Assembly (NCBI GenBank): GCA_022495005.1
Contig: JAGYXB010000096.1
Coordinates: 124,001 to 188,000, forward strand
Origin: Rhyacophila brunnea
Lineage: Eukaryota; Arthropoda; Insecta; Trichoptera; Rhyacophilidae
Direction: 5' to 3'
Length of the DNA stretch: 64,000 nt
Each line of letters begins with the position of its first letter. Positions within the stretch are counted from its first letter, which is position 1. A program made the translations under genes and the position numbers. The notes below the pieces were generated by a model that was not told the origin of the DNA, did not search any database, and saw nothing but the letters and a program-made list of their open reading frames with translations. Below, in pieces: positions 46,751 to 57,459 of this stretch.

Positions 46751-47110
46751 GGCTATACCTCAGCTGAGGCATGGTCTAAAAACATCGTGACTAGGCGATG
46801 CGCGGGTTCAAATGACGGAAGCCGAGCGAAAATAATTTGTCATAAAAGTTCAACATGCGTCCTTTTTATGTTATGTCTATTATTATATTCGTAATAATAA
46901 TAGTATATCCATTGTCATGTTTTCTTTTTTAAGTACATACGTACAGTTTTTAAGTCATCTTTACACGATTTAAGAATATTTTCATCCGACGCCATGACAA
47001 AACGAATCGACGTGCAGACGCCTCGACTATTGCTCTCCGAATGACAACGCGGCCGTAATCTCGTTCTACATACAGTTGAAAATTATTTGCCGTTTCACTT
47101 ATGTACGCTC
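46751..47110 (-). mobile_element. MITE family D, TTAA-flanked copy, reverse
   Basis: 360 bp between TTAA at 46747-46750 and 47111-47114. Reads GGCTATACCTCAGCTGAGGC ... CCGTTTCACTTATGTACG, the inverse of the copies at 5638 and 10053. Confidence 0.78.
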
Positions 47111-47114
47111 TTAA

Positions 47115-48265
47115 TATTAAGTCTTCTAGCATGGATGCTCTATTGATGTCGTATTAATGCTTGTTACACCAGGCGCGTACCCCCACCAAACTCTTCCCGC
47201 ACCCCAGGGGGTACGCGTACCACACTTTGGAATTTCGTGGAAATATAGCTAGTTCTTAAAATTACACACTAAATCTAGTCTCTAACCAATAATTAATCTA
47301 AAAGTTATCACTTATTATCCCTTGCTGTAATATTAATAATAGGTATAACATAAAACTGTGGGAATTTGGTCAGTCATAAAAATTTACTTATTAAAATTTA
47401 ATATTCATGTCGTATAGCTAATAATATTTTTATAACAATACCTACATCATGAGAAGTGTGAAGCTACTGCATTTGTATCAGTTAATAGCACAGTACGGCG
47501 CAGTCTGAATGAGGTGAAGAGGACACGTAAAATTTCTAAGAAGTCCTCAAAGAATGTTGGAATCTGGTTCAAAGACACAAATTAAAGTTATTACGCAAGA
47601 CAAACGGGTTACTGGGTTATTTTAATAAGTTGTATTTGCAAAACAGACAGTTGCAATAATATTACATAAAAAATATAGCACATAGGTATAGGGTTTTTTC
47701 ATTTAGATCAATTATTATCTTTGGACACTCCTTCAGTAACTCCAAAATCTTTCGATATATTATTATCAACCATAACCATATTATATTTGTCAGATCCATA
47801 CCAATTAAAGCCAAAATAAATCCCGGAGTATCGACCGACGGCAATGCAGTAGCATTCTAATTTTGGAAGAAATTTGGGCCGATGATACCAGACCAAACTT
47901 CACACCGGTCACTTTTCCAGAAAGCATACACACAGAAGGTGGATGACGCATAACAGGTAGATAACTGTTCCGAAATTGAAAACCTTGTCCAGGATCTCGG
48001 CTGTAGCTGATCCGGAACGCACAATATCCAAGAATTTTGGAAAAAGCAACTTATTTTCTGAAAGTATTCTAAATTTCCATATCTTGAGCTTGAGAAATTG
48101 TTACTATGGGAAGTTGAACGGTAAAGGAAAGCTGCATGTAGCAACAGGATTTTTTTAAATCACCGGCAGAATCAGAAACAACTTAAATTTTGCGGCGAAA
48201 ATATTTTTGTCGAAAAGAGTCAAAAAAAAATTGACTTAGATTCTGAACGGATCTCTTGATGAAAT
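47115..48265. other. Intergenic, no gene recognised
   Basis: Overlapping minus-strand open frames at 47662-48144 (60-95 codons, different frames) hint at an old coding remnant rich in aromatic residues and Cys, but no domain could be named and no single frame covers it. A local palindrome GCGCGTACCCCC/GGGGGTACGCG lies at about 47173-47217. Confidence 0.35.
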
Positions 48266-48702
48266 TTACATCATCATGATCAGGTGCGCGACAACCCGGT
48301 GTGGGTCTTGGCCTCCTCCAACAGCTCCCTCCACCTGTCCCTATCCAGTGTGGCCGCTTTCCAATTCGGTACCCCCAGAATACGGCAGTCACTGGCAGCC
48401 CCATCTAACCAGCGAATCTTTGGCCTCCCTCTTCTTCGACGCCCTATTGGATTGCTGGACATCACTCTCTTTGCCGGTTCATTATTATTCATACGGTGTA
48501 CATGACCTAGCCATCGCAGTCTCCAAATCTTAATTGATTGAGCTGCGCTGCAATCTTCATACAGCCCGTAGAGCTCAGCATTATATCTTCTCCTCCAATT
48601 GGCGCCGTCCCTGATCGGTCCATATATACGGCGGAGAATTTTTCTTTCAAAAATGTTCAGGGCTCTTTCATTTCGCAGAGTTAATGTCCAGGTTTTATTC
48701 AA
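48266..48702 (-). pseudogene. Non-LTR retrotransposon 3' end, GAT-repeat tail, copy 1
   Basis: The minus-strand frame reads WTLTLRNERALNIFERKILRR, L-R-W-L-G-H-V-H-R-M, GRRRRGRPKIRWLDG, W-R-E-L-L-E-E-A-K-T-H-T-G-L-S-R and a stop at 48280. This is the C-terminal tail typical of RTE-type endonuclease/RT elements, followed by a GATCATGATGATG end. It is 5'-truncated near 48700, where it diverges from the copy at 51057. Confidence 0.82.
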
Positions 48703-49347
48703 AAATTTTACCCGACAGCTAAAAAAACTTAATAAAACAGATATTCTTGAATTCGAGAATCTCGAGATAATGTGGAATTATTATAATAGTATTTTTGTTT
48801 CGGTTTAATGTCAACCCTAATGTTTCAAATCTATCCACGTTTTGATTAACTGTGACGACTGACGATAATGGCATACAAATCGAACACTTATATGTATGGT
48901 CCAATTTAATTAGTTCATTACATTGTTTAACTGCGTTTCACAGAATAATAATATTAAGGTGAATGCTCCGCCTACCAGGGACAACTGGCGGAAAAATACG
49001 GAGCTTGTAATTTTTTGAGAAAAATTAAATTAATCAAACTATATAACACACCGTTAACAGTAAAATTTATTTTATTAAGTTTTCTCTAATTCAGCGAGTC
49101 TATACCGAACTTATATGTACTTTCGACACGCAGGCGAAGTCGTGAGCTATCTATCATTAGACTTTAATTTTAATAAAATATGACAATATAACGAAATAGC
49201 GTTGCGTGTTCTAATGATCCGTCTTTCGAAACAATTCCAATTATAATTAATTCAAAACATTATTTTTAGTTTTTCCAAGTTCTTCCGTGAACCAAAAAGA
49301 AAATACGAAGTAAAATAGTTCCATAAAGTTTAAATTCCACCAATGTT

Positions 49348-50428
49348 CAGTGGCGTGCACAGGATTTCTGGTCTGCAATTTAAAAAAAAAACCAAAATGA
49401 CGCCAATAATCTTTTAACCAAAATTATACATGTTTAAATATCGAGCGTTTATTTTTGGTACCTAAACTGTAAAAAATATATCATAATGGTAACTGCAAAT
49501 AATTCTCGTAATGACAAACCAAAGATTAAATTAAATAAGTAGATGAAATATTTTTATAAGTACAGAAATGCTATTTAAGTAATTATAACTACTTGCCAGA
49601 TAATTTGAGCTAATTCCAAGAATCGATAATGCCGAACACATTGCGCTAACTACCATTTTATTTTATTTTTCAAAAAAGACAAACAATCCTACAACTTCTC
49701 AATGGCATAGTAAAATTTACCGCAGTTGCAATTGATCTATGCTCCGGAATTAAATAATATTAATTTACTACTAGGGTTACTGCTGATGGTTGCGTCGTGT
49801 GTGTGACATATGTTCGGGCAGTGATGAATGGACACGAGTTGGTATTTTCTTGGTTTATTTATTATGGCAATAAGGTTTGGTAACAAGGCACTACGTAATA
49901 CATTATATTAATTCTAGTTTTAGAGTGAAGGTTTAAATTATACTTTAGAATTTAAATATTAAAAAAGAGACACGGACGAGCGGTGCGTGTCGACTACATT
50001 TTAGTAAAGCTCAATGACGACTGTCCCATTTCCGTTTCGTCATTATCCATGACCATAGACAATAACATGTCAGTTGTAGGATTATAGAACCTGAATGAAG
50101 TAAGGTAAATAGTTATTATATTCATCAATATTATTTTTAGTTTCTACATGTTTATTGACAGCCATCTGTTATCTCATCACACATCACAGACTCATAAAAG
50201 CAAGCGCCGGGGCGGTATTTTGCATGTGCTTGTTGCCAGATATTGGTCCTAGATAGCCAGCCATTCGTATAAAAAAATATTCAGTTTTGTTTCTAGCATA
50301 GATGTGTCATTCAGTCAATTATAGGCTTCATTGATCTTTAAAAAAAATAATTGCAAATATTATTTAGGGTTTCATTCAAAAGGGTACCAACATAAATACA
50401 ACAAAGTGTTTGGTTACGCACACCACTG
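49348..50428. mobile_element. Possible hAT-like element
   Basis: CAGTGGCGTGCACAGG at the left and TTACGCACACCACTG at the right are similar inverted ends in the CAGTGG style. No matching 8-bp flanks, and the interior resembles no other copy here. Confidence 0.35.
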
Positions 50429-51056
50429 TTTCAGGTCACACGAGCCACACGTACAATTCCACGTGCCATCCATAATAGAGACAGCCCCTACTTCATGTCT
50501 GTAAAAGCCTTAAAGCTGGAAAAAACCTAATTATCCGAATCTAATTGATAGATCCAATGTTTTCCAAAGTGTAATAGTCGAATGCTATCACAACTATAGT
50601 GCGTGACACAAACGCAGCCGAAATGAGGGCTTTCGTTTAATAATAAAAAAATCCACAATAATAATTAGTTACAATGTAGTCTAATCTATCTCTTTAAAGT
50701 TAATCATTAATACAATATGACACATGTTTTCTGATAGCAATCGCTCGTGATTTCGTCCATGTAAAATACAGAATGTAAAAATATAAACACGTAGGTGTAC
50801 ACAATTGATTAAGAATTACGCTTCACCACGGCATACATATTTACCAGGAATAAGCGGAATTTGATTTTGACTGCGTACAGTGGTGAGTCTCAGACATTCC
50901 GCTTCGAGTTGTGTGTTACTCTAGCCATTCCGTTCGGATAGCGAGTTCTCTTTTCTAAGTGTAATGTAATGAAATCCTTACCAACGGCCCCCGATCCTTC
51001 ACGTGGTTCAGTGGAAGGTAGGTATGTCGGTAATAAAACTGGGTAGATTTTAATCT
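50429..51056. other. Intergenic, nothing recognised
   Basis: AT-rich; a 76-codon minus-strand frame without a motif runs into the adjacent retroelement tail. Confidence 0.4.
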
Positions 51057-51665
51057 TCATCATCATCAGGGGCGCGACAACCCGGTGTGGATACTGGTCT
51101 CCTTCAACAGCTCCCTCCACCTGTCCCTATCCAGTGTGGCCGCTTTCCAATTTGGTACCCCCAGAATACGGCAGTCACTGGCAGCTCCATCCAACCAGCG
51201 AATCTTTGGCCTCCCTCTTCTTCTACGTCCTATTGGATTGCTGGACATCACTCTCTTTGTCGGTTCATTGTCATTCATACGGTGCACATGACTTAGCCAT
51301 CGCAGTCTCCCAATCTTAATTGATTGAACTGCGCTGCAATCTTCGTACAGCCCGTAGAGCTCAGCATTATATCTTCTCCTCCAATTGATGCCATCCCTGA
51401 TCGGTCCATATATACGGCGGAGAATTTTTCTTTCAAAGATGTTCAGGGCTCGTTCATTTCGCAGAGTTAATGTCCAGGTTTCCGATGCGTATGTGAGCAC
51501 TGGCTTTACAAGTGTCTTGTAAAGAGTGCTTTTAGTTCGGCGAGATAGTATGCGGGACTTAAAATGTCTTAACAGGCCAAAGTAGCATTTATTCGCAGAC
51601 ATGATTCTCTCGTTGATTTCTTCTGTAATATCATTATGTCGAGTTACAAGAGATCCAAGGTATAG
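51057..51665 (-). pseudogene. Non-LTR retrotransposon 3' end, GAT-repeat tail, copy 2 (longer)
   Basis: Same family as 48266-48702 but about 200 bp longer at its 5' side. The open frame 51066-51602 on the minus strand begins with CYFGLLRHFKSRILSRR, then TLYKTLVKPVLTYASETW, the LTYGSE-like motif of non-LTR RTs, the RWL-HVHRM and GRRRRGRPKIRWLDG motifs, ending H-T-G-L-S-R-P. Followed by a GATGATGATGA end. Uninterrupted within the fragment, so fairly young; 5'-truncated. Confidence 0.85.
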
Positions 51666-52518
51666 ATATTTTTAATCTTCAGTGTTATTTATTCTTCAAT
51701 TAATCTCAAAGTGTAGTTACATTGTGTAAATAAAATGGAAAGAACTCAGGAGAGTTCGGTCCACAGTGAAACAAGTTGAATGGTCCGAGTTGGTTATTAG
51801 AAATGCTATAAATATGAAAAAGTAAGTACCTAGGTACTGTTCGTGAGGGTATTACATGTGTGTAGTACAGCTAAATAAGGTAGATGAATTGGGGTTGATC
51901 AATAATACAATATTGTGTATGTACATTGCAATAGTCGAAATCACACCAATCGAATATTCTTAACAATTAGATACTTATGGTGTCTATGAATTAAACAAAA
52001 GACAATTTATTGTCATTGGGAAGATATCATAGAGAGGGCATTTATGGATACATAACAACACTATCGATTTGGTTATCGTTTGGTGTACAATTATTACATA
52101 TAATTTATATAACATAATGTAATCCAATTCGATTCTGTACGTCTAAATGGATAATTATCCAACTAGTAACAGGGTTTGACTAAGCATTTATAGTACGCAA
52201 CAGAAAACAAAGCACTTGCTTTCCTTTTCACTTCCGCGACAGACCAAAACAAAACAGAATGTTTCGCTAGAAGAATGCCTGGCATCTGGAGTATTGGCTG
52301 AGAATCAACGTCTATACCAGTAGACTATTCTATAGGCGAATTCTTCGAGGGGCGCTTTGAGTCATGCACAAGCTGAAATGGTTCAGTTTTAAGGTCAGGT
52401 TTTGGATGATACTCGCAGAAGACATGCTCATATTATTATATGCTTGTGCAGTCTGACAATATTCCCGCAATTTCGGCAACGATGTTTTCATATTATTTGG
52501 AACGCGTTACGCATAAAT
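51666..52518. other. Intergenic, nothing recognised
   Basis: No open frame with a motif; no copy elsewhere in the window. Confidence 0.4.
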
Positions 52519-53012
52519 CAGGGCTCGAAATCGAATCAGATTTCCGTTTACTTAGTAAAATATTTGAGATTGCGCTCCGTCTTATCAAAGTATTTGAAAT
52601 CGTGTTCCGCCCGGCACGTATTTTCTTCAAGATTTTTCTAATATGTGTGTTTCTGGTGTGTTTTCGTGATAATATGTATGTTCTATACAGAATGTTACAT
52701 TCTCAAATCTTGTGAATTATTCGTTGAACAAAATAACAATTATCTAAGTTTTTAAGTAGATTTTAAATCAATTTCTTTCAACTACCCTCGATAGATTGAA
52801 CTTATTATTTTTTTTAATCAGTTATCAATAACTGTTAAAGCGTATTATTTGTGAATTTTAAAAATATTACCTCTATAAATAATTTATAAACATTATTGAA
52901 AGATAAAAATGTTTATTAGTATACCCACTTAACAAAAAAATCGCACACACACTTTTTTAGAAAAAGATATCAAAGCTTTCCTGTCCGGAAAATATTCCAT
53001 TTCGAGCACTTG
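52519..53012. mobile_element. hAT-type MITE family J, copy 2
   Basis: CAGGGCTCGAAATCGAAT at the left and ATTCCATTTCGAGCACTTG at the right are inverted and match family J ends at 45745. Flanks match poorly (5 of 8). A 91-codon frame inside has no motif. Confidence 0.65.
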
Positions 53013-53049
53013 CCATTATCACTACTATCTACTCTATGTTTTCCTTCTT

Positions 53050-53290
53050 CTACAAGGAACTCATAAATAATGGGAACTGAAATACCTAACGGGTAATGAG
53101 AAGCAGGCGGCTGATCTCGAGTCGGAATAAACTTAAACACGTGTCAAGAATACGTCATACGTTGAATACTGACAACTGCTCTTGGCTTATGCAATGACGC
53201 TCATATAATATTTGTGTATTGAAGGTTGTAACACAAACTATTGCACGTATATAATGCGTGGTTCATTTTCGCAGGACACTCATACATTCA
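53050..53290 (+). repeat. MITE family I, partial copy
   Basis: GGAACTCATAAATAATGGGA, AAACTTAAACACGTGTCAAG and GCAGGACACTCATACATTCA match the copy at 44978. The terminal GTTTCACACG repeats are absent. Confidence 0.6.
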
Positions 53291-54324
53291 GAACCCTGCC
53301 TCAAAATTTACTGTATTGGATTATAGTCTATCGCAGGCTTGGCGAACCTTTTTACATACGCGTGCCCAAATTTCCCAAATATTATTTTTCGACTGTCTGA
53401 CGTGACGAGCAGTTTTTCATGGAGAAAAAAATACTTTTTAAGAATGCTATTGACCACTAAGTTTTTGTTTCTTATTTGGTACAGCTATTTTTGTTGGTAG
53501 ACATTAAATTGTTTGTTACTGTATTATGTACTTAGTTTCGTTCTTTACGCACAAATTGACACCAGAATTGCTTCGATCAGATGAGACATTCTCTCGCTAC
53601 AGCGGTCTCAAGCATTGTAAATCGATCAAAATCAGGGGTTCGCGGCGCGGCTTTTCCCACCGCCTGATGAGGTTACTGCGATAATATTATATGTGTCCGA
53701 TCTATGCAATTATATATTTACATTAAACGGAATGCTTATTCTTGAAGAGTATTATTTACCTGCTATTTCTTATACAATGCGATCTGTCATTTATTGCTAT
53801 TATATGTATATTTTTCTGTTCAAAATAAAAACATTCACGTGCCATGCGAAATCATCTCACGTGTCATAGGTTCGAAACTACTGGCTTATCGGAATTCTAT
53901 TTATTAATCTGTTCTGTGTTCTTCTTATACTCTCCAGTTTTTTAATACTAGTAAGTGTGCACCAAGAACCTCACAATACATCGCAGACATTCAGACGACA
54001 GGATTTTCCCATGCAATATCGAATTATTGGTTGGATGCCAAGAGAATAAAAATATACCAAGAGTTACCACATTTTTTTTTCATATTTATCTTGACTTTAA
54101 TAGCCGCCTACACAATAGTAATGATTATTTTTCTTTGGAAGTGAAAAACTGAAAACTTTCTCGGAAGCCATAAAACTATAAAAAAAATAAGTCGGCTTTA
54201 TTTTAATTTTTCCAAGCACTTCCTCAAAAATATTTATTTTTGGGATTAAACAGAAGATAAGAAAGACATGATTATGTTTTTTTTCTTAGAATATATTGAT
54301 AAACTGATTAATAATCTTACAAGC
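53291..54324. other. Intergenic, nothing recognised
   Basis: No open frame with a motif. About 53330-53870 contains GGCTTGGCGAACCTTTTTACA and CGTGCCATGCGAAATC, possibly an old hAT-like relic, but its boundaries are unclear. Confidence 0.35.
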
Positions 54325-54328
54325 TTAA

Positions 54329-54950
54329 CGGCCCACATGCTCGTCGTAGGTCAAAATTGAGTTTTTATTGTATTTTCAAACCATGATCCTGGACACTCCT
54401 TAAACGTCGTAGATAATCTATTTATATAATTTTGAAGCCTTATTATCCTTTACATTTATTTCTGTGAGTGATGATGATAATGATGAGTTATGATCCATGA
54501 GTATCTTTAGAATCATCTTCAAATGTGTTAATCTTGCCGATTTTTTGAATAATAAAATGCCTAATTCTTGTCAAATTTGGGATCACAGAGATTATCAAAA
54601 TAATTTTTTATCGTGAATATTTTACTAAAATTATCTCGTCATAAATTATACTAATGGTTTTATAAATGCGTTTAAAAATTAATAAATGTAAAAAATCTTA
54701 ACACCACTGCACAGTTATGTACCGAAATATGACTATATTCTAAAACATTAGAGCGAGAGGTTTAAAAGAATACTATTTTATGTAACAAAAATACTTTATG
54801 CAGTCATCAAATGCTTAAAATAAATATAAAGGATAATAAAGCTTCAAAATTATTTAAATAGATTATCTACAACGTTTAAGGAGTGTTCAGGATCATGGTT
54901 TGAAAATACAATAAAAACTCAATTTTGACCTACGACGAGCATGTCCCCCC
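54329..54950. mobile_element. Internally deleted copy of the foldback element
   Basis: TTAA at 54325-54328 and 54951-54954. The left 130 bp match 12694-12822 and the right about 450 bp match 13633-14081. The middle, about 810 bp including the loop, is replaced by about 40 bp of GATGATGATAATGATG-like sequence. Only about 120 bp of the palindrome stem remains. Confidence 0.85.
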
Positions 54951-55287
54951 TTAAGAACACTTCCAAAAGTATATTTTCCTGTCGATAATATATTTATTCG
55001 TCAATCGAGTATTTTCCGTCAATCTATCTTCAACATTTCCTCGCTTTTCACTCTTCTGAAGATCTTAGCTCAATTCTGCTCTGCATTTTTCCTGCTCTCA
55101 CGTTGTATGATTTCCAATCCAGGTGCTATGAAAAATATGAATTTATTTAGTCAATGAATACTTATTTTCACGCTGTATTTATTACCATTGTATAAACAAA
55201 AACTCGAAGCTCAATTCATTATTTTTTTCAGTTGCAATTTGATACACCTATCCATCGATAGTATATTAGCCTAGCTAGACCCTAGGA

Positions 55288-56121
55288 CAGTGGTCGGCAA
55301 ACCGCGGCTCACGAGCCACATGCGGCTCTTTGGCCCCTTGAGTGCGGCTCTGCCACAAATGCCCTCTGTCCTATTTGACATGGCTGTAAAGAAGAAGAAA
55401 ATAAAAACGGAAGACGAAAACCGTGAATTTAAAGTTGAATGGACCGAGACTTTCGCGTTTATTCAAAAGTTAAATGGCCTACCGACCTGAATTATTTGTT
55501 GGGAAAATTAGCGCATTCAAATTTAGAGAGACACTTTACAACTAAACACGCGTCATTTCGCACTAAATATCCTGTCGGTGATGCAAGGTAGAAAGCAGTT
55601 GAGGAACTTTAAAATGTTATGTATTTAAACCGAATACAAGCTTCCAATAATGTTAATATAGCAAGTTTTGTGGTTATTAGAAAAATTTCAGAGAGGAAAT
55701 TAAGAGTAAATTGAGAAGTCGTCTTATTGTTGAGAAATTGGAATCGTGCTTAAAATTAAAAACAACAACATACAAACCTGACTTATCCAAACTTTCCAAG
55801 GAGATGCAAGACCATTATTCACATTGAGTGTTCGTCAGTCATTGTCATGATTTAATTTTATGGATACCTTACAAGGTTTACTTACAATTTAATTTTTATC
55901 AATTCATAAGATCATTATTACGTATGCTATCGAGTTTTATTCAGTGTACCTATAGATTAATTAAGACTTAAAACTTTAACTAAAGTTTATTAAGTTAATA
56001 AACAGTGTAGGTACCTACATATTTTATAATTTAAGTTTAAGAAATTTGGCTCTCAAAAGAAATCTCAATCGTTGTACTATTTATATTTGGCTCTGTTGAC
56101 TAATGAGTCCTTCGACCACTG
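55288..56121 (+). mobile_element. Decayed hAT transposon with coding relic
   Basis: The ends CAGTGGTCGGCAAACC and TTCGACCACTG are inverted. Flanks CCCTAGGA (55280-55287) and CCCTAGGG (56122-56129) match at 7 of 8. The CGGCTC(A/G)CGAGCCACATGCGGCTC start is a known hAT end type. 834 bp is far too short for a full transposase element. Confidence 0.8.
55377..55620 (+). pseudogene. hAT transposase N-terminal remnant
   Basis: One frame reads R-E-F-K-V-E-W-T-E-T-F-A-F; after a stop and a frame change it continues N-L-E-R-H-F-T-T-K-H-A-S-F-R-T-K-Y-P. The R-H-x3-K-H pattern is the zinc-binding end of the BED-like finger in Charlie/GTF2IRD2-like hAT transposases. Frameshifts and stops leave only this N-terminal piece; the catalytic RNase H-like domain is absent. 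Confidence 0.6.
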
Positions 56122-56199
56122 CCCTAGGGTAATAATTATTATAATCCAGGCAATATTTCGTAAATATTGAAATTATGACCTGAACTGCCGAAGAGGTTA

Positions 56200-56444
56200 G
56201 GGAATATTCTCTTCTCGGTCGTTCCCTCGTGGCTGAGGATCGTGACCACCCTGAAATTCAGACATCTTCTGAGCAACCAAGACTTTCCACCCCTTTCGGT
56301 ACTCTAGTTCTCTCGGGCCAAAGTGAAGGCTACCCGCAGACAGTTCATTCACTCGGTGACTCCAGCGCGCTGATGTACTTCGTCTGATTTGCCTTCCCTG
56401 GAGGCTACCCAAAACTGCCAGTCTCTCCAGGCTCCGGTTGGTGC
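56200..56444 (-). pseudogene. Non-LTR retrotransposon RT tail interrupted by the Gypsy element
   Basis: The minus-strand frame ending with the stop at 56197-56199 reads N-R-S-L-E-R-L-A-V-L-G, Q-G-R-Q-I-R-R-S-T-S-A-R-W, then K-G-W-K-V-L-V-A-Q-K and G-G-H-D-P-Q-P. This resembles the SLERL ... RGRSPxRW ... W tail of insect non-LTR reverse transcriptases. Its continuation should lie at 61366-61448, on the other side of the LTR element. Heavily decayed. Confidence 0.5.
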
Positions 56445-57061
56445 TGTAGTGGCCGAATAATAACTATCAAATTCATCTATTGTTTATAAAAATATCAAGT
56501 TACTGTGCAGCGATACATTCCCACTGAATGTATTTTCTAGTAAACAACATACAGATCGTCAGCGAAATTAGAGACGGTGTAGTATTACATATAACAATAC
56601 TTAATTAGTATTACGGCATATTGAGCTGAGTAAACGTTTCCCATAGTATTTGCTTACAACTATAATAACATAATATCATAGCGCATTATACTATTACTAT
56701 ATTATCTAAATAATCAGTTTTCTCGTAGTGTCATATTTTATAACAAATAATATTTCATTTCACTATTCGATTTAAAACGCTGATGCTTATACTTAGTCTA
56801 ATGTAATTGTATACCTATTATATTTTATATTGTGTAAATTTTGTGTTGACGTGTTACTTTGGTATTGTATAAATAAGGGAAAACAATTCAAAACAATGTC
56901 ACTCAAATCAAGTCACTCGACTCAGAGTAATTAGCAAGTAACTATCATTGTATAAATACGCTGCTAAATAAATCTCACCATACGACATCGAAGACTTCGT
57001 CATTACTATCATCCTCTACCTACGCATCGACACCACACTAGAGTGACCTCAACAGCCAACA
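56445..57061 (+). repeat. 5' LTR (617 bp)
   Basis: Starts TGTAGTGGCCGAATAATAAC and ends CTCAACAGCCAACA. Contains TATAAATA at 56868 and AATAAA at 56967. Confidence 0.93.
56868..56875 (+). promoter_or_regulatory. TATA box of the LTR promoter
   Basis: TATAAATA about 190 nt before the LTR end, repeated in the 3' LTR at 61155-61162. TCA-rich initiator-like sequence follows 30-60 nt downstream. Confidence 0.6.
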
Positions 57062-57080
57062 GTGGTGAACCCGACGTTCC
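57062..57080 (+). other. Putative primer binding site
   Basis: GTGGTGAACCCGACGTTCC directly follows the 5' LTR. It starts with TGG one base in, as tRNA-primed sites do. The primer tRNA could not be assigned. Confidence 0.45.
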
Positions 57081-57111
57081 ACGCAACCGCAAATTCAACA
57101 CATTTAAGAAA

Positions 57112-57459
57112 ATGCCGAGAGGATATGACGACACCTATAGCCCCGCCGCAACCAGTAACAGCAAATATATGGAAGAACTGATCGAAACCAGGATGCGGAA
57201 ACTCACATTGTCATTGCACGAGCAAATGACTAGCATCCGGAACGAGATTGCCAGCATCCATAGCCGTGACTCACGCCCACGAGCAAAGAACTACGACCGT
57301 CGATTCAATAACCGCTCACGAAGCCGTACACGTTCATCCAGTCGCAACAGAGAAGATACACAAGGCAAATGCTGGTTCCATCATAGGTTCGGAGCAGCTG
57401 CACAGAAGTGCACACAACACTGCAGCTATCAAGAGGGAAACGCTCCGGGCAATCACTGA
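57112..57459 (+). pseudogene. Gag, lacking the N-terminal/capsid part
   Basis: About 115 residues from the ATG at 57112. There is a short coiled-coil-like segment (MEELIETRMRKL), an Arg/Ser-rich basic stretch (R-S-R-S-R-T-R-S-S-S-R) and a C-terminal [14 protein letters not shown] cluster characteristic of the Gag C terminus in one group of insect Gypsy elements. Gag in this group is normally about 300 residues; the capsid region is missing, and the leader runs almost straight into the C-terminal part. It overlaps pol by 52 nt in the frame from which a -1 shift leads into pol. Confidence 0.75.

Noticed and set aside
47662..48144. A Cys/aromatic-rich gene on the minus strand
   Set aside because: Frames overlap inconsistently, no domain could be named, and no splice signals support exons; kept only as unassigned sequence.
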